Of a stretch of 64,000 bases of DNA, positions 1-7,866 are shown piece after piece (position 1 is the stretch's first letter; every line of letters starts with the position of its first letter). The stretch is taken from the NCBI GenBank assembly GCA_016703605.1, contig JADJBU010000022.1, positions 1-64,000 on the forward strand. The letters are read 5' to 3'. The stretch comes from Candidatus Villigracilis adiacens (lineage in GTDB: Bacteria > Chloroflexota > Anaerolineae > Anaerolineales > Villigracilaceae). The position numbers and the translations under genes were made by a program. The notes beneath the pieces are model-generated. The model was not told the DNA's origin and did not search any database. It was given only the letters and a program-made list of their open reading frames with translations.

Positions 1-236
1 TCGAGATCGTCAAAGCCAAAGAACCGATCGACACAGACGCGATCAAAGCCATGGTCGGCGCGGCGCTTCAAAGTCCAGACCCCGAGGCGGCATTCGGTCA
101 ACTCGCCGCATCCGCAGGGCTTGCCGGGACGGAACTCCCCAGCGAAATGGCGTTCATCAATGAAGTCCTCGATAATTTACCAGACGCATTATGCAATGTA
201 TTTCTGGTCAATTATTTCAATAATTTGTATGTGTAG
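1..236 (+). CDS. 3' end of an unidentified protein, cut by the left edge
   Basis: An open frame runs from base 3 to a TAG stop at 234-236 with no in-window start that looks authentic; the first ATG at 51 is internal. The visible 77 residues are acidic and helical in character and contain an EAAFGQLAASAG stretch. There is no recognisable domain, so no function is proposed. The last ten or so residues (NVFLVNYFNNLYV) differ in composition from the rest, so the natural C-terminus could have been altered by a small indel. The codon pattern and strand match the genes that follow. Confidence 0.5.
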   Translation, partial: EIVKAKEPIDTDAIKAMVGAALQSPDPEAAFGQLAASAGLAGTELPSEMAFINEVLDNLPDALCNVFLVNYFNNLYV

Positions 237-320
237 GGCATTCAGGCTGTACCGCATTCGGCGGAAACTTTGCAGTATCGTCCAAAATCAGCGATGGTGC
301 AAACTTGATGCCATCTTGTC

Positions 321-1136
321 ATGAAAAAAATCGCTGCGATCCTCCTGTGCCTGTTACTTTCCGCCTGCGCGTCCGGGGACTCACCGGTTCAACTTCCAGT
401 TCAGAGCGCGCCAATACACGAAGGTCAATCTGTATGGATACGTCTCAACGCGGGGGACTTGACCGTTCGCGGCGGTGAAGAAGGGCAGGTGAGCGTTGCC
501 GGTCAGACACTCTCCCCCGATCAAACGGAATACAGTGTAACGACGGTTAACGATCAAATCCAGATCGTCGTCAATTACACGGGAAAGCGATCTTCCGATC
601 CGCCCGTTCATTTGGAGATAAGCGTTCCAAATAACGCCGCGTTGACAATCGAGACCGACTCTGCATCCATTGCGGTGCGGGATTACTCGGGCGAACTGGA
701 GGCGGCTTCGGTTTCGGGAGACGTTTTGATCGAAGATGCGCAAGGGGCGATTACGGCTCGTTCCAACCGCGGGGATGTGACCGTGAAGAACAGCGCGGGA
801 ATCATCAGCGTCGTTGGAAATTACGGCTTGTTGACTCTCGATGGCGCAAACGGGGATATTGGGGTCTCGACGATCATGGGAACGATTAACTTCACCGGCT
901 TGATTCATGCGGGCGACAATGTCCGCCTCGAAACCGACCATGGACCTGTGGATGTGACTCTCGAAGCGGATTCCACGCTGACGCTTGCCGCGCAATCCAC
1001 CAGCGGCGACATGGCTTGCATGGTATCCGGCGTCAACTCATCCACGCGCTGGTGCGATGGACAGTTTGGAACAGGCGACGGCGCGTTGCAGATCCGAACC
1101 GTGAGCGGGGCGGTCTGGATTCGGACCATGCCCTGA
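321..1136 (+). CDS. Surface lipoprotein with DUF4097-like beta-strand repeats
   Basis: The 271-residue protein starts with a lipoprotein signal peptide: charged MKK, a hydrophobic core and a lipobox LSAC with the lipidated Cys at residue 16. It would therefore be anchored on the outer face of the cytoplasmic membrane. The rest is a series of short alternating strands rich in G, D, V and T (for example GDVLIEDAQGAITARSNRGD), the pattern of DUF4097/DUF2807 right-handed beta-helix proteins. No catalytic motif is visible. It stands alone, 40 bases before the dehydrogenase gene, and could be transcribed with it. Family membership is inferred from the repeat pattern; the function is unknown. Confidence 0.7.
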   Translation: MKKIAAILLCLLLSACASGDSPVQLPVQSAPIHEGQSVWIRLNAGDLTVRGGEEGQVSVAGQTLSPDQTEYSVTTVNDQIQIVVNYTGKRSSDPPVHLEISVPNNAALTIETDSASIAVRDYSGELEAASVSGDVLIEDAQGAITARSNRGDVTVKNSAGIISVVGNYGLLTLDGANGDIGVSTIMGTINFTGLIHAGDNVRLETDHGPVDVTLEADSTLTLAAQSTSGDMACMVSGVNSSTRWCDGQFGTGDGALQIRTVSGAVWIRTMP

Positions 1137-1176
1137 TACGCAATTTGCAACACCAGTCGTTCAAGGCGGAGGAAAC

Positions 1177-2217
1177 ATGAAAAAAGAAATGCGCGCGGCG
1201 GTCTATCTCGGTCCCGAGAAGATCGAGTTACAGAATCTTCCAATCCCCGAGCCGAAGGAAGGCGAGATTCTCGTCAAAGTGCGCGCCGCGCCGACCTGCG
1301 GCACGGACGTGAAAACCTACCGGCGCGGGCATCCCAAGTTTCCTCCGCCGTTCGTCTTCGGTCATGAGTTCGGCGGGGATGTTGTGTCAGTCGGAAGGGG
1401 CGTGACGAAATTCCGCGAAGGGATGCGCGTCACAGCCAACGTCTTTGCCGAGTGTGGGGAATGTTTCTTTTGCCAGCGCGGTCAGGGAAATCTGTGCGAG
1501 AACCTGGTCTACAACTTCGGCGCATTCGCCGAGTACATGATCGTCCCCGCTTCGATCACGCGGAAGACGGCGTTCGAGATTCCGAATCATGTTCCCTACG
1601 CCGAAGCCGCCCTGCTCGAGCCGCTGGTCACGGTGGTGCATGGCTGGCATAAGGCGGCGATCCAGCCTGGGGAAACGGTGGCAATTATCGGCGCGGGAGG
1701 ACCCGTCAGTCTTCTGCATCTGCAATTGGCGCAACGCTCAGGCGCGGGTCAGGTGATCGCAGTCGGGCATAGTCCTGCGCGGTTGAAAGTCGCGGCGGAG
1801 TTGGGCGCGGCGCACACTCTCAATGCAAAAGAAGCGGATACCGTGGCTTTCATCCGCGGGCTGACCGGCGGTTACGGCGCGGATGTGGTGATCGAATGCG
1901 CGGGGACGAAGACCGCATGGGAAACGGCGGTGGAGGCTGTCCGCAAAGGCGGGCGGGTGTTGTGGTTTGGCGGTTTGCCGGGCGGGACAAAAGTGGAGAT
2001 CGACGCGGCGCGAGTCCATTACGGGGAGATTGACCTGCTCAACATGCACGGCGGGACGGCGGCGGAGGCGCGCGAAGCGTTCGACTTGATCGTCTCCGGC
2101 GGCGTGAAGACTGCCCCATTGTTGAACGGTGAACTTCCGTTGGAACAGGTGGAACTCGCTTTGAAAAGGATGATCGCGGGCGAAGCGGTCAAAGTGGTGA
2201 TCAACCCGGAACTTTGA
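1177..2217 (+). CDS. Zinc-dependent MDR alcohol/polyol dehydrogenase
   Basis: This 346-residue medium-chain dehydrogenase would oxidise a secondary alcohol or polyol with NAD(P)+ in the cytoplasm. The catalytic zinc ligands are Cys41 (TCGTD) and His63-Glu64 (GHEFGG). The structural zinc lobe has Cys93, Cys96, Cys99 and Cys107, and a Rossmann glycine motif (IIGAGGP) lies near residue 170. Length and motif order match the sorbitol/threonine dehydrogenase group. The start is chosen because GGAGG lies seven bases upstream of the ATG at 1177. It precedes the PTS and aldolase genes, so the substrate is probably a sugar alcohol or sugar-derived alcohol; that is inference. Confidence 0.85.
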   Translation: MKKEMRAAVYLGPEKIELQNLPIPEPKEGEILVKVRAAPTCGTDVKTYRRGHPKFPPPFVFGHEFGGDVVSVGRGVTKFREGMRVTANVFAECGECFFCQRGQGNLCENLVYNFGAFAEYMIVPASITRKTAFEIPNHVPYAEAALLEPLVTVVHGWHKAAIQPGETVAIIGAGGPVSLLHLQLAQRSGAGQVIAVGHSPARLKVAAELGAAHTLNAKEADTVAFIRGLTGGYGADVVIECAGTKTAWETAVEAVRKGGRVLWFGGLPGGTKVEIDAARVHYGEIDLLNMHGGTAAEAREAFDLIVSGGVKTAPLLNGELPLEQVELALKRMIAGEAVKVVINPEL

Positions 2218-2234
2218 AATTCGGCGCAACTCCG

Positions 2235-2263
2235 TTGACGATTGTGTGTTTTACTGATAAACT
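2235..2263 (+). promoter_or_regulatory. Sigma70-type promoter for the URO-D/aldolase/PTS operon
   Basis: A TTGACG box (2235-2240) and a TAAACT box (2258-2263) are separated by 17 bases. This is the only stretch of more than 70 bases before the operon that has both boxes. Two palindromes immediately follow the -10 box, as expected for a repressed promoter. Seen by eye; not experimentally defined. Confidence 0.5.
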
Positions 2264-2295
2264 CACATAAGTGAATTCAAATTCACATTTGTGAA
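2263..2295 (+). promoter_or_regulatory. Tandem operator-like palindromes TCAC-N4-GTGA
   Basis: Two inverted repeats share the form TCAC-N4-GTGA. The first (2263-2274) has spacer ATAA. The second (2282-2295) extends to TTCAC-ATTT-GTGAA. Their centres are 20 bases apart, about two helical turns, so a dimer or tetramer could bind both on one face. They sit between the -10 box and the start codon. The SorC-family regulator encoded in the same gene run (7867) is the best candidate to bind here; that assignment is inference. Confidence 0.5.
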
Positions 2296-2305
2296 CGGAG
2301 TGAAC

Positions 2306-3457
2306 ATGCCCGAACTTTCGCCGCGCGAACGCGTCGCACTGACGCTCGACCACAAAGAACCGGACCGCGTCCCCATCACACTGGGAGGGTCGGCGAATCA
2401 CCTGACGGAACAGCGCTATCTTCTTTTGCGCGACCATTTCCAGGTTCAGGACATTCCGCGGCGGACGCTGGTGGGCTTCTACACCACGCCCGATTACAAC
2501 CCGGTGCTCGAAAAACTCGGCACGGACTTTCGCTTCATCCACATCCGCCCGCCGACAAATTACATATCCAATTCGATGATCGGGGATTTCAAGGAATTTG
2601 TGGACGAGTGGGGCATCACCCACCGGCTGGTCTCCGGCTATTACGATTTGCACGGCGCGCCGCTGGGCAAGGATCTGTCCATCGAGAAGATCGAGAAATA
2701 TCCGTGGCCCGATCCATATGACCCGGTTCGATTAGAGGGGCTAAAAGAGGAAGTCGAACACCTGTATCACAATACAAATTACGCCATCGTGGCGCATCGC
2801 CCTGTTTATGGCAACTTGTGGGAGATGACCCGCGCATTGGTCGGCATGGAAAACGCGCTGCTCCTGACCGTGATGGACACGCACATCTTCGATCACCTGC
2901 TCGGCAAACTCGCCGAAGTGCTGGACGGTTTCTATGACGCCTTCCTCAGCGTGGTTGGTCCGTATGTGCAGATCGTGGAAATGGCGGACGATTACGGCAC
3001 GAACGCGGGTCCCATGTTCAACCCGGCGGTGTACACCAAGTTCTTCAAACCGCGCTATAAAAAAACCATTGAAATGATCAAGAAGAAAGCGCCAAATGCA
3101 AAGGTGCTGTTGCATAACGACGGCGCGATCCGCAAATTCATCCCCGACCTGATCGAGACCGGTTTCGATATCCTCAATCCCATCGAAGGACACCTGCGCG
3201 GCATGGACCCGGTCGAGTTGAAACGCGACTTCGGCAGAGACCTCACCTTCCAGGGCGGCGTGGATGTGAAGACGGTTCTCAACAACGGGACGGTGGAGGA
3301 CGTGCGCCGTGAGGTTCGCCTGCGCATCGAGCAGATGGGCGAAGGCGGCGGCTACATCCTTGCGCCGGCGCACAACTTCAGCAACGACATCCCGCTCGAA
3401 AATATGCTTGCCTTTTTCCAAGCCGGGCATGACCTTGGGAAGTATCCGCTGAAATGA
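2306..3457 (+). CDS. URO-D-family protein, likely corrinoid-linked methyltransferase (MtaA-like)
   Basis: The 383-residue protein belongs to the uroporphyrinogen decarboxylase superfamily. It has the DRVPITLGG opening, the long TIM-barrel pattern and a C-terminal PAHNFSNDIPLENMLAFF stretch. In methyltransferases of this family (MtaA, MtbA, CmuA) a zinc-binding His-x-Cys lies in the barrel; here the matching place reads LLHNDG, with His but no Cys. Heme synthesis genes are absent nearby, while a corrinoid protein is encoded at 14595, so a methyl-transfer role is more likely than uroporphyrinogen decarboxylation. ATG 2306 is preferred over GTG 2291 because CGGAG lies six bases before it and GTG 2291 falls inside the operator palindrome. 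It overlaps the next gene by four bases. Confidence 0.75.
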   Translation: MPELSPRERVALTLDHKEPDRVPITLGGSANHLTEQRYLLLRDHFQVQDIPRRTLVGFYTTPDYNPVLEKLGTDFRFIHIRPPTNYISNSMIGDFKEFVDEWGITHRLVSGYYDLHGAPLGKDLSIEKIEKYPWPDPYDPVRLEGLKEEVEHLYHNTNYAIVAHRPVYGNLWEMTRALVGMENALLLTVMDTHIFDHLLGKLAEVLDGFYDAFLSVVGPYVQIVEMADDYGTNAGPMFNPAVYTKFFKPRYKKTIEMIKKKAPNAKVLLHNDGAIRKFIPDLIETGFDILNPIEGHLRGMDPVELKRDFGRDLTFQGGVDVKTVLNNGTVEDVRREVRLRIEQMGEGGGYILAPAHNFSNDIPLENMLAFFQAGHDLGKYPLK

Positions 3458-4110
3458 TCCTTGAAGAATTACGCGCCCACGTTTTGCAGACGGCTCTGCT
3501 TCTGCCGAAATACAACCTTGTATGGATGGCGGGAGGGACAGTCTGCGCGCGCGACCCGGAGACGGGATATGTGGTCGTCACCCCCAGCGGGTTGGACTAC
3601 GAACGCCTCAGCCCGGACGACATGATCGTCACCGATATGGACATGAATCTCGTCGAAGGCAAATTTCGACCGTCTGTGGCGCTTAACCTGTGGACCGGTT
3701 TCATGCGCGTCCGCCCCGAAGAAATTTTTGCGGTTGTCCATACCCACTCCCCACATGCGACCGCATTCTCCGTTGTCCATCAACCCATCCCGGTCATCAC
3801 CGAGACGATGGCGGACTGGTTCGGTCAGCCTGTGCCGGTAACACGTTACCTGAGCGTGGAAGACCCCGAGTTCCCCACTTTGCCCGTCCAGGTGATGGGA
3901 AACGGGTACGCCGTCCTGCTTGGCAATCACGGTCCGATCACCGTCGGGAAAACGCTCGAACACGCCCTTGAACGCGCCGTCACGCTGGAGGAAGCCGCCC
4001 GGACGTATTCCATCGCCTGTTCGATAGGCAAGCCTGTCACTTTGACCGCAGAGCAGGCGACCGCCTCCTTTGATTACTATCACCATCGTTACGGACAAAA
4101 GAAATCATGA
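3454..4110 (+). CDS. Class II aldolase/adducin-family protein
   Basis: The 218-residue protein has the fold signature of L-fuculose-phosphate aldolase and L-ribulose-5-phosphate 4-epimerase. It has a zinc-binding HTH pair (His96, His98 in VVHTHSPHA) and a third His in LLGNHGP. These enzymes cleave or epimerise phosphorylated sugars, which fits the adjacent PTS. The loop that carries the catalytic Glu in FucA (PSSE) reads RPSVA here, so the usual acid/base may be missing or moved. The start overlaps the previous stop (ATGA), indicating translational coupling; its own stop overlaps the IIA start in the same way. Confidence 0.8.
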   Translation: MILEELRAHVLQTALLLPKYNLVWMAGGTVCARDPETGYVVVTPSGLDYERLSPDDMIVTDMDMNLVEGKFRPSVALNLWTGFMRVRPEEIFAVVHTHSPHATAFSVVHQPIPVITETMADWFGQPVPVTRYLSVEDPEFPTLPVQVMGNGYAVLLGNHGPITVGKTLEHALERAVTLEEAARTYSIACSIGKPVTLTAEQATASFDYYHHRYGQKKS

Positions 4111-4571
4111 CACTGGAATTCAACGAAACCCTGATCGCATTCGATCTTCAAGCAGGTGACGCAAAAGAAGTCATTGACCTGTTGGCGGGCAGGATGCACG
4201 CGCAGGGACTTGTCGCCGCGGACTACGGCAGGCAGACCTGGGAACGCGAACAGCATCATCCCACCGGACTGCCGACCAAGCCGTTCTGTATCGCCTTCCC
4301 CCACGCGGATGCCGAAGGAGTCCACCGCTCCGCCTTGGGGGTGGCGGTGATGCGTCAGCCGGTGACATTTCAAAATATGGCCGACCCGGACGAAGACCTG
4401 GATGTGAGCGTGGTCTTCATGCTGGCAAACCGCGATCCGGAGGAACAGATCCAAACCTTGAGAAACCTGGCCACGTTGTTCGGTCAGCCGGAAAAATTAG
4501 TTGAGTTGCGGGAACAGTCCACCCTGCTGGGGGTTGCATCCTGGCTCAGGCGTGAGCTCCGCCTGGGTTGA
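4107..4571 (+). CDS. PTS system EIIA component, fructose/galactitol type
   Basis: The 154-residue cytoplasmic phosphotransfer protein resembles GatA/FruA EIIA-2 domains. The phosphorylated histidine is His66 in IAFPHADAEG, followed by the family's hydrophobic VAVM strand. It would take phosphate from HPr (12250) and pass it to IIB (4681). The overlap with the aldolase gene (ATGA) ties transport to catabolism. Subfamily assignment to galactitol type rests on the partner IIC. Confidence 0.85.
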   Translation: MTLEFNETLIAFDLQAGDAKEVIDLLAGRMHAQGLVAADYGRQTWEREQHHPTGLPTKPFCIAFPHADAEGVHRSALGVAVMRQPVTFQNMADPDEDLDVSVVFMLANRDPEEQIQTLRNLATLFGQPEKLVELREQSTLLGVASWLRRELRLG

Positions 4572-4639
4572 GGAACCAGATGCTGGATTGTTTTCGAGAA
4601 GGAGGCAGGTCGCAGGAGATGATTCCACTTGTTTGCCCC

Positions 4640-4653
4640 GATAGTCGACTATC
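4640..4653 (+). promoter_or_regulatory. 14-base perfect palindrome in the IIA-IIB gap
   Basis: GATAGTC/GACTATC is a gap-free perfect palindrome inside the 109-base space between the IIA and IIB genes, 27 bases before the IIB start. With no T-run after it, it is not a terminator. It could be a protein-binding site or an RNA processing hairpin that sets the IIA:IIB ratio. Role unknown. Confidence 0.35.
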
Positions 4654-4680
4654 TTGTGTGGAAGGAGGCAGAAGGAAGAT

Positions 4681-4980
4681 ATGGGTAAATTGATCGTTGT
4701 AGCCTGCGGCGCGGGTATCAATACCTCCACGATTGCGGAGGATTCGATCCGTGAGCGCATGGCGCAGGAGGGGTTCGCGGACGTGGAGGTCAAGCGTATT
4801 TTGATGGCGGACATCGAAGGCTATCTCACGCGCACTGACCTGGTCCTGATCGTTTCGATGATGAAGATCTTCCGTACCTTCGATGTGCCGGTCATTCAGG
4901 GGATGCCGTTCCTGATCGGCTCGCAGGAGGAGAAGAACGTCCTGCTTAATAAGATTGTAGATGTGGTCAATAGTAAATGA
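4681..4980 (+). CDS. PTS system EIIB component, galactitol type
   Basis: The 99-residue protein opens with KLIVVACGAGINTSTIAE, the P-loop-like phosphocysteine signature of GatB-type EIIB. Cys9 is the phosphorylated residue, followed by the small and Thr/Ser residues that hold the phosphate. It would phosphorylate the sugar during transport by IIC. The ATG at 4681 is chosen over an upstream in-frame codon because AAGGAAG lies just before it and the family starts two residues before the first strand. The IIC start follows 34 bases after its stop. Confidence 0.88.
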   Translation: MGKLIVVACGAGINTSTIAEDSIRERMAQEGFADVEVKRILMADIEGYLTRTDLVLIVSMMKIFRTFDVPVIQGMPFLIGSQEEKNVLLNKIVDVVNSK

Positions 4981-5014
4981 CCGCAATCTCATAAAATCAA
5001 GAGGAGAATGCAAC

Positions 5015-6283
5015 ATGGAAATTCTACAAACTGCTGTTGGCTGGTTTCTGGGATTGGGCTCGACGGTGATCGTGCCGATCGTGCTGATCATCCTGGGGCT
5101 CATCTTCCGCGTGGGCTTTGCCAAAGCCGTGCGCGGCGGCGTGACCACTGGCGTGGGTCTTGCCGGTCTGTTCCTGGTTGTCAACCTGATCATCTCCGCC
5201 TTGCAACCGGCGGTGCAGGCGCTGGCGACCAACATGGGCATCGAAAAATCCTTTGTGGACGTCAACTGGGCGGATGCCGGTATCGCCTGGGGCTGGCCCG
5301 GCGTCGCAGGTTTGATCGTCTCCCTGCTGGTCATCAACATCCTGATGGTCGTGCTGAAACTCACCAAGACGCTGTGGACGGATGTCTGGTCCTACTGGCA
5401 CGGCTCCGCGCTGGCGGGCTTCGTCTGGGCGCTGACCGGCGGGAACGTGGTGCTGGGCATCGCCGCCGGCGTGCTGTATCTTGTGCTGGGCAGTCTCATG
5501 AGCGACATGACCGCCAAGAAATACCAGGAGTTCAACGACATGCCGGGCATCGGCGTGCCATGCGGCACGACCGTGCAAGCCAGTCTCTTCGCCATGCCCG
5601 TGGTGTGGCTGCTCGACCGCATCCCCGGCATCAAGGATTGGGACGCCTCCCCCGACGGCATCAAGAAGCGTTTCGGCTTGATCGGTGAACCGGCGATCCT
5701 GGGACTTGTCCTGGGCTTCATCATCGGCATCGCGGCTGGATATTCCGTCCAGGCGTGGCTCGGCTTGGGCATGCAGGTGGCGACCATGATGGTCGTCCTG
5801 CCCCGCATGGTCTCGATCATCGCCGAAGGCATCGTGCCAATCACCATGTCCATCGTCCAGTACATGCGCGAGCGCTTCAAGGACCGCGAGATCTACGTCG
5901 CGGTGGACTGCGCCGTGTTGCTCGGTCACCCGGCGGTGATGGCGTCCTCCGTCATCCTGTTCCCGTTGTGCGTCCTGTTGGCGGCGGTGCTGCCCGGTGT
6001 GCAGATGCTCCCCATCGCCTCCCTGGCGGTCATCCCGTTCTGGGCGGGCGCGGTGGTGCCTTATACCAAGGGCAACGTCGTCAAGACCGTGATCGTGCTG
6101 TTGCTTTACGCGATCCCGTTCATGTACTTCTCGACATGGACCGTGGATGCCCACACAGAGGCTTTCAGCATGATGGGACAGTACGGCGACCAGATCTCCC
6201 AGGGCTTGAAACTCGCCAGCTGGGACATGGGCGGCGACATCCTTGGCTTCTTCATCCAGAAGCTGTTCGGATTGTTCGGCTAG
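5015..6283 (+). CDS. PTS system EIIC permease, galactitol (GatC) family
   Basis: The 422-residue integral membrane protein has about ten to twelve hydrophobic segments and GatC-type loops (MPGIGVPCGTTVQ, and DCAVLLGHPAVMASS near residue 310). It forms the sugar channel of the galactitol-family PTS. The start at 5015 follows AAGAGGAG with good spacing; an upstream in-frame extension to 4961 would overlap the IIB gene and adds a polar tail not expected before the first membrane span. The true substrate is unknown, since this family carries galactitol, arabitol and related polyols. Confidence 0.88.
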   Translation: MEILQTAVGWFLGLGSTVIVPIVLIILGLIFRVGFAKAVRGGVTTGVGLAGLFLVVNLIISALQPAVQALATNMGIEKSFVDVNWADAGIAWGWPGVAGLIVSLLVINILMVVLKLTKTLWTDVWSYWHGSALAGFVWALTGGNVVLGIAAGVLYLVLGSLMSDMTAKKYQEFNDMPGIGVPCGTTVQASLFAMPVVWLLDRIPGIKDWDASPDGIKKRFGLIGEPAILGLVLGFIIGIAAGYSVQAWLGLGMQVATMMVVLPRMVSIIAEGIVPITMSIVQYMRERFKDREIYVAVDCAVLLGHPAVMASSVILFPLCVLLAAVLPGVQMLPIASLAVIPFWAGAVVPYTKGNVVKTVIVLLLYAIPFMYFSTWTVDAHTEAFSMMGQYGDQISQGLKLASWDMGGDILGFFIQKLFGLFG

Positions 6284-6371
6284 ACCTACAACTGAATAGT
6301 GAGGTGGCTTCCGTCAACCAAAAACGGGCGGAAGCCACCCGCATCCCTCTTCGATAAAGCGAGAGACAGAC

Positions 6372-6674
6372 ATGACGACATACAAAGTTTGCGTGGTCGG
6401 CGGACATTGCTCCAACCGGGTGATGATCGTGGCGGAGCAACTCACCGAGTTCTTCGAGAAGCGGGGCATCGCCTGCCAGGTCGTCACACATCTTGCGGCG
6501 GGCGAATACGGCTTCCCGCCGCGCTCGAACCTGATCCTGCAACTGCTGCCTGCTTTTACCGAGTCGGAAGCGGGCTGTCCGGTCATCAACATCAAGCCGC
6601 TGATCGGCGACCCGATGCATCCCGCCACCATCGAAAAGATCCTGACACAGATACAAGCTGATTCCCCGATGTAA
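6372..6674 (+). CDS. Small EIIB-like protein lacking the phosphocysteine
   Basis: The 100-residue protein has the same start pattern as EIIB (a beta strand KVCVV, a Gly-rich loop, then helix IVAEQLTEFFEKRG) and sits directly after IIC. Aligned on its strand, the catalytic Cys of EIIB (Cys9 in the 4681 product) falls on Gly10 or Gly11, and the loop reads GGHCSNR with Cys13 three residues late. It may be a degenerate or regulatory IIB, or an unrelated Rossmann-like protein. A short GAGAGAC stands in for a ribosome site. The similarity is an eye alignment. Confidence 0.5.
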   Translation: MTTYKVCVVGGHCSNRVMIVAEQLTEFFEKRGIACQVVTHLAAGEYGFPPRSNLILQLLPAFTESEAGCPVINIKPLIGDPMHPATIEKILTQIQADSPM

Positions 6675-6702
6675 CGCCCTGTCATTTTTTTTGGATTCAT
6701 TT

Positions 6703-7845
6703 ATGAAATCCCGCATTTATCTTGATTATTGCGCCACCACACCTGTCCACCCGATCGTGCGGGATGCGGTTCTTTCCGCGCTGGAAGCGGACTTCGGCAA
6801 TCCGTCGAGCCTGCACTGGGCTGGACAAAATGCGGCTGGCTTGCTCAAACAGGCGCGCGCGGATGTCGCGTCCGCGTTGGGTTGCGCCCCCGATGAGATC
6901 ATCTTTACCAGCGGCGCGACCGAAGCGGACAATCTCGCCATTTTCGGGGGGTTGAAACGGCTCCCGCCAAACAAAACTCATCTCATCACCTCAGCCATCG
7001 AGCATCACGCGGTCCTTCATGCCGCGCAGGAATTGGAACGCGAAGGCTGTGCTGTGACCTGCCTGCCCGTGGACGGGCGCGGTCTCGTTGACCCCGAAGA
7101 TGTCCGCCGCGCCATCCGCCCCGAGACGGCGCTCATCTCCATCATGCTGGTCAACAACGAAGTCGGTTCGATCCAGCCCATCGCGGAGATCAGCCGCATC
7201 GCCCGCGAGCACGGCATCTGCCTGCACACCGACGCGGTGCAGGGCATCGGTCTGCTTGACGTGGACGCGAACTCCCTGGGCGTGGACATGCTCTCGCTTT
7301 CGGCGCATAAGGTCTATGGACCGAAAGGCATCGGCGCGTTGTATGTTCGCAGGGGAATCGAACTCTCTCCGCTCATCGTCGGCGGGGCGCAGGAAGGTTC
7401 TCGGCGCGCCGGGACGGAAAATGTGCCGGGTATACTCGGTCTGGCGGCGGCGGTCAAACTTGTCCGCGAACATCGCGCAGAGGAACGCGCGCGTCTGCTT
7501 GGGCTGAGAGAACGCCTGGTCAACGCGATGCAGGCTTCAGGTCCGGGTGTGATCGTGAACGGTCCAAAAGGGGAAGTCGCGCCGCATGTCGTCTCCGTTA
7601 GTTTTGAAGGGGCGGACGCCGAGATGCTGCAGATCCGTTTGAATCAGGAAGGCTTTGCCGTCTCGCTGGGGTCGGCTTGCAATTCGAAATCCATCGAGCC
7701 ATCGCACGTGTTAACCGCCATGGGACTGCCGCGCGAACAGATCGAAGCGACTCTGCGCGTCTCGCTGGGCATGTTCACCACGGAAGCGGAACTGGACCTG
7801 TTCGTGGATGCGTTGACGCGCGTTCTGCCCCGCGTGGCGGTTTAA
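6703..7845 (+). CDS. Cysteine desulfurase, NifS/IscS-type class V aminotransferase
   Basis: The 380-residue PLP enzyme has the NifS landmarks: DYCATTPVHP at the N-terminus, His101 (IEHHAVL), NNEVGSIQP, Asp177 (HTDAVQG), PLP Lys203 (SLSAHKVYGPKG) and the sulfur-accepting Cys326 in SLGSACNSKSIEPSHVL. It would release sulfur from cysteine for Fe-S or lipoyl cofactors, or selenium from selenocysteine. No iscU follows. Its place between PTS and 2-oxoacid dehydrogenase genes is unusual; supply of sulfur for lipoate on E2 is one possible link. ATG 6703 is preferred to TTG 6691. Confidence 0.88.
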   Translation: MKSRIYLDYCATTPVHPIVRDAVLSALEADFGNPSSLHWAGQNAAGLLKQARADVASALGCAPDEIIFTSGATEADNLAIFGGLKRLPPNKTHLITSAIEHHAVLHAAQELEREGCAVTCLPVDGRGLVDPEDVRRAIRPETALISIMLVNNEVGSIQPIAEISRIAREHGICLHTDAVQGIGLLDVDANSLGVDMLSLSAHKVYGPKGIGALYVRRGIELSPLIVGGAQEGSRRAGTENVPGILGLAAAVKLVREHRAEERARLLGLRERLVNAMQASGPGVIVNGPKGEVAPHVVSVSFEGADAEMLQIRLNQEGFAVSLGSACNSKSIEPSHVLTAMGLPREQIEATLRVSLGMFTTEAELDLFVDALTRVLPRVAV

Positions 7846-7866
7846 ATTTTTTATTGGAAGGATTAT

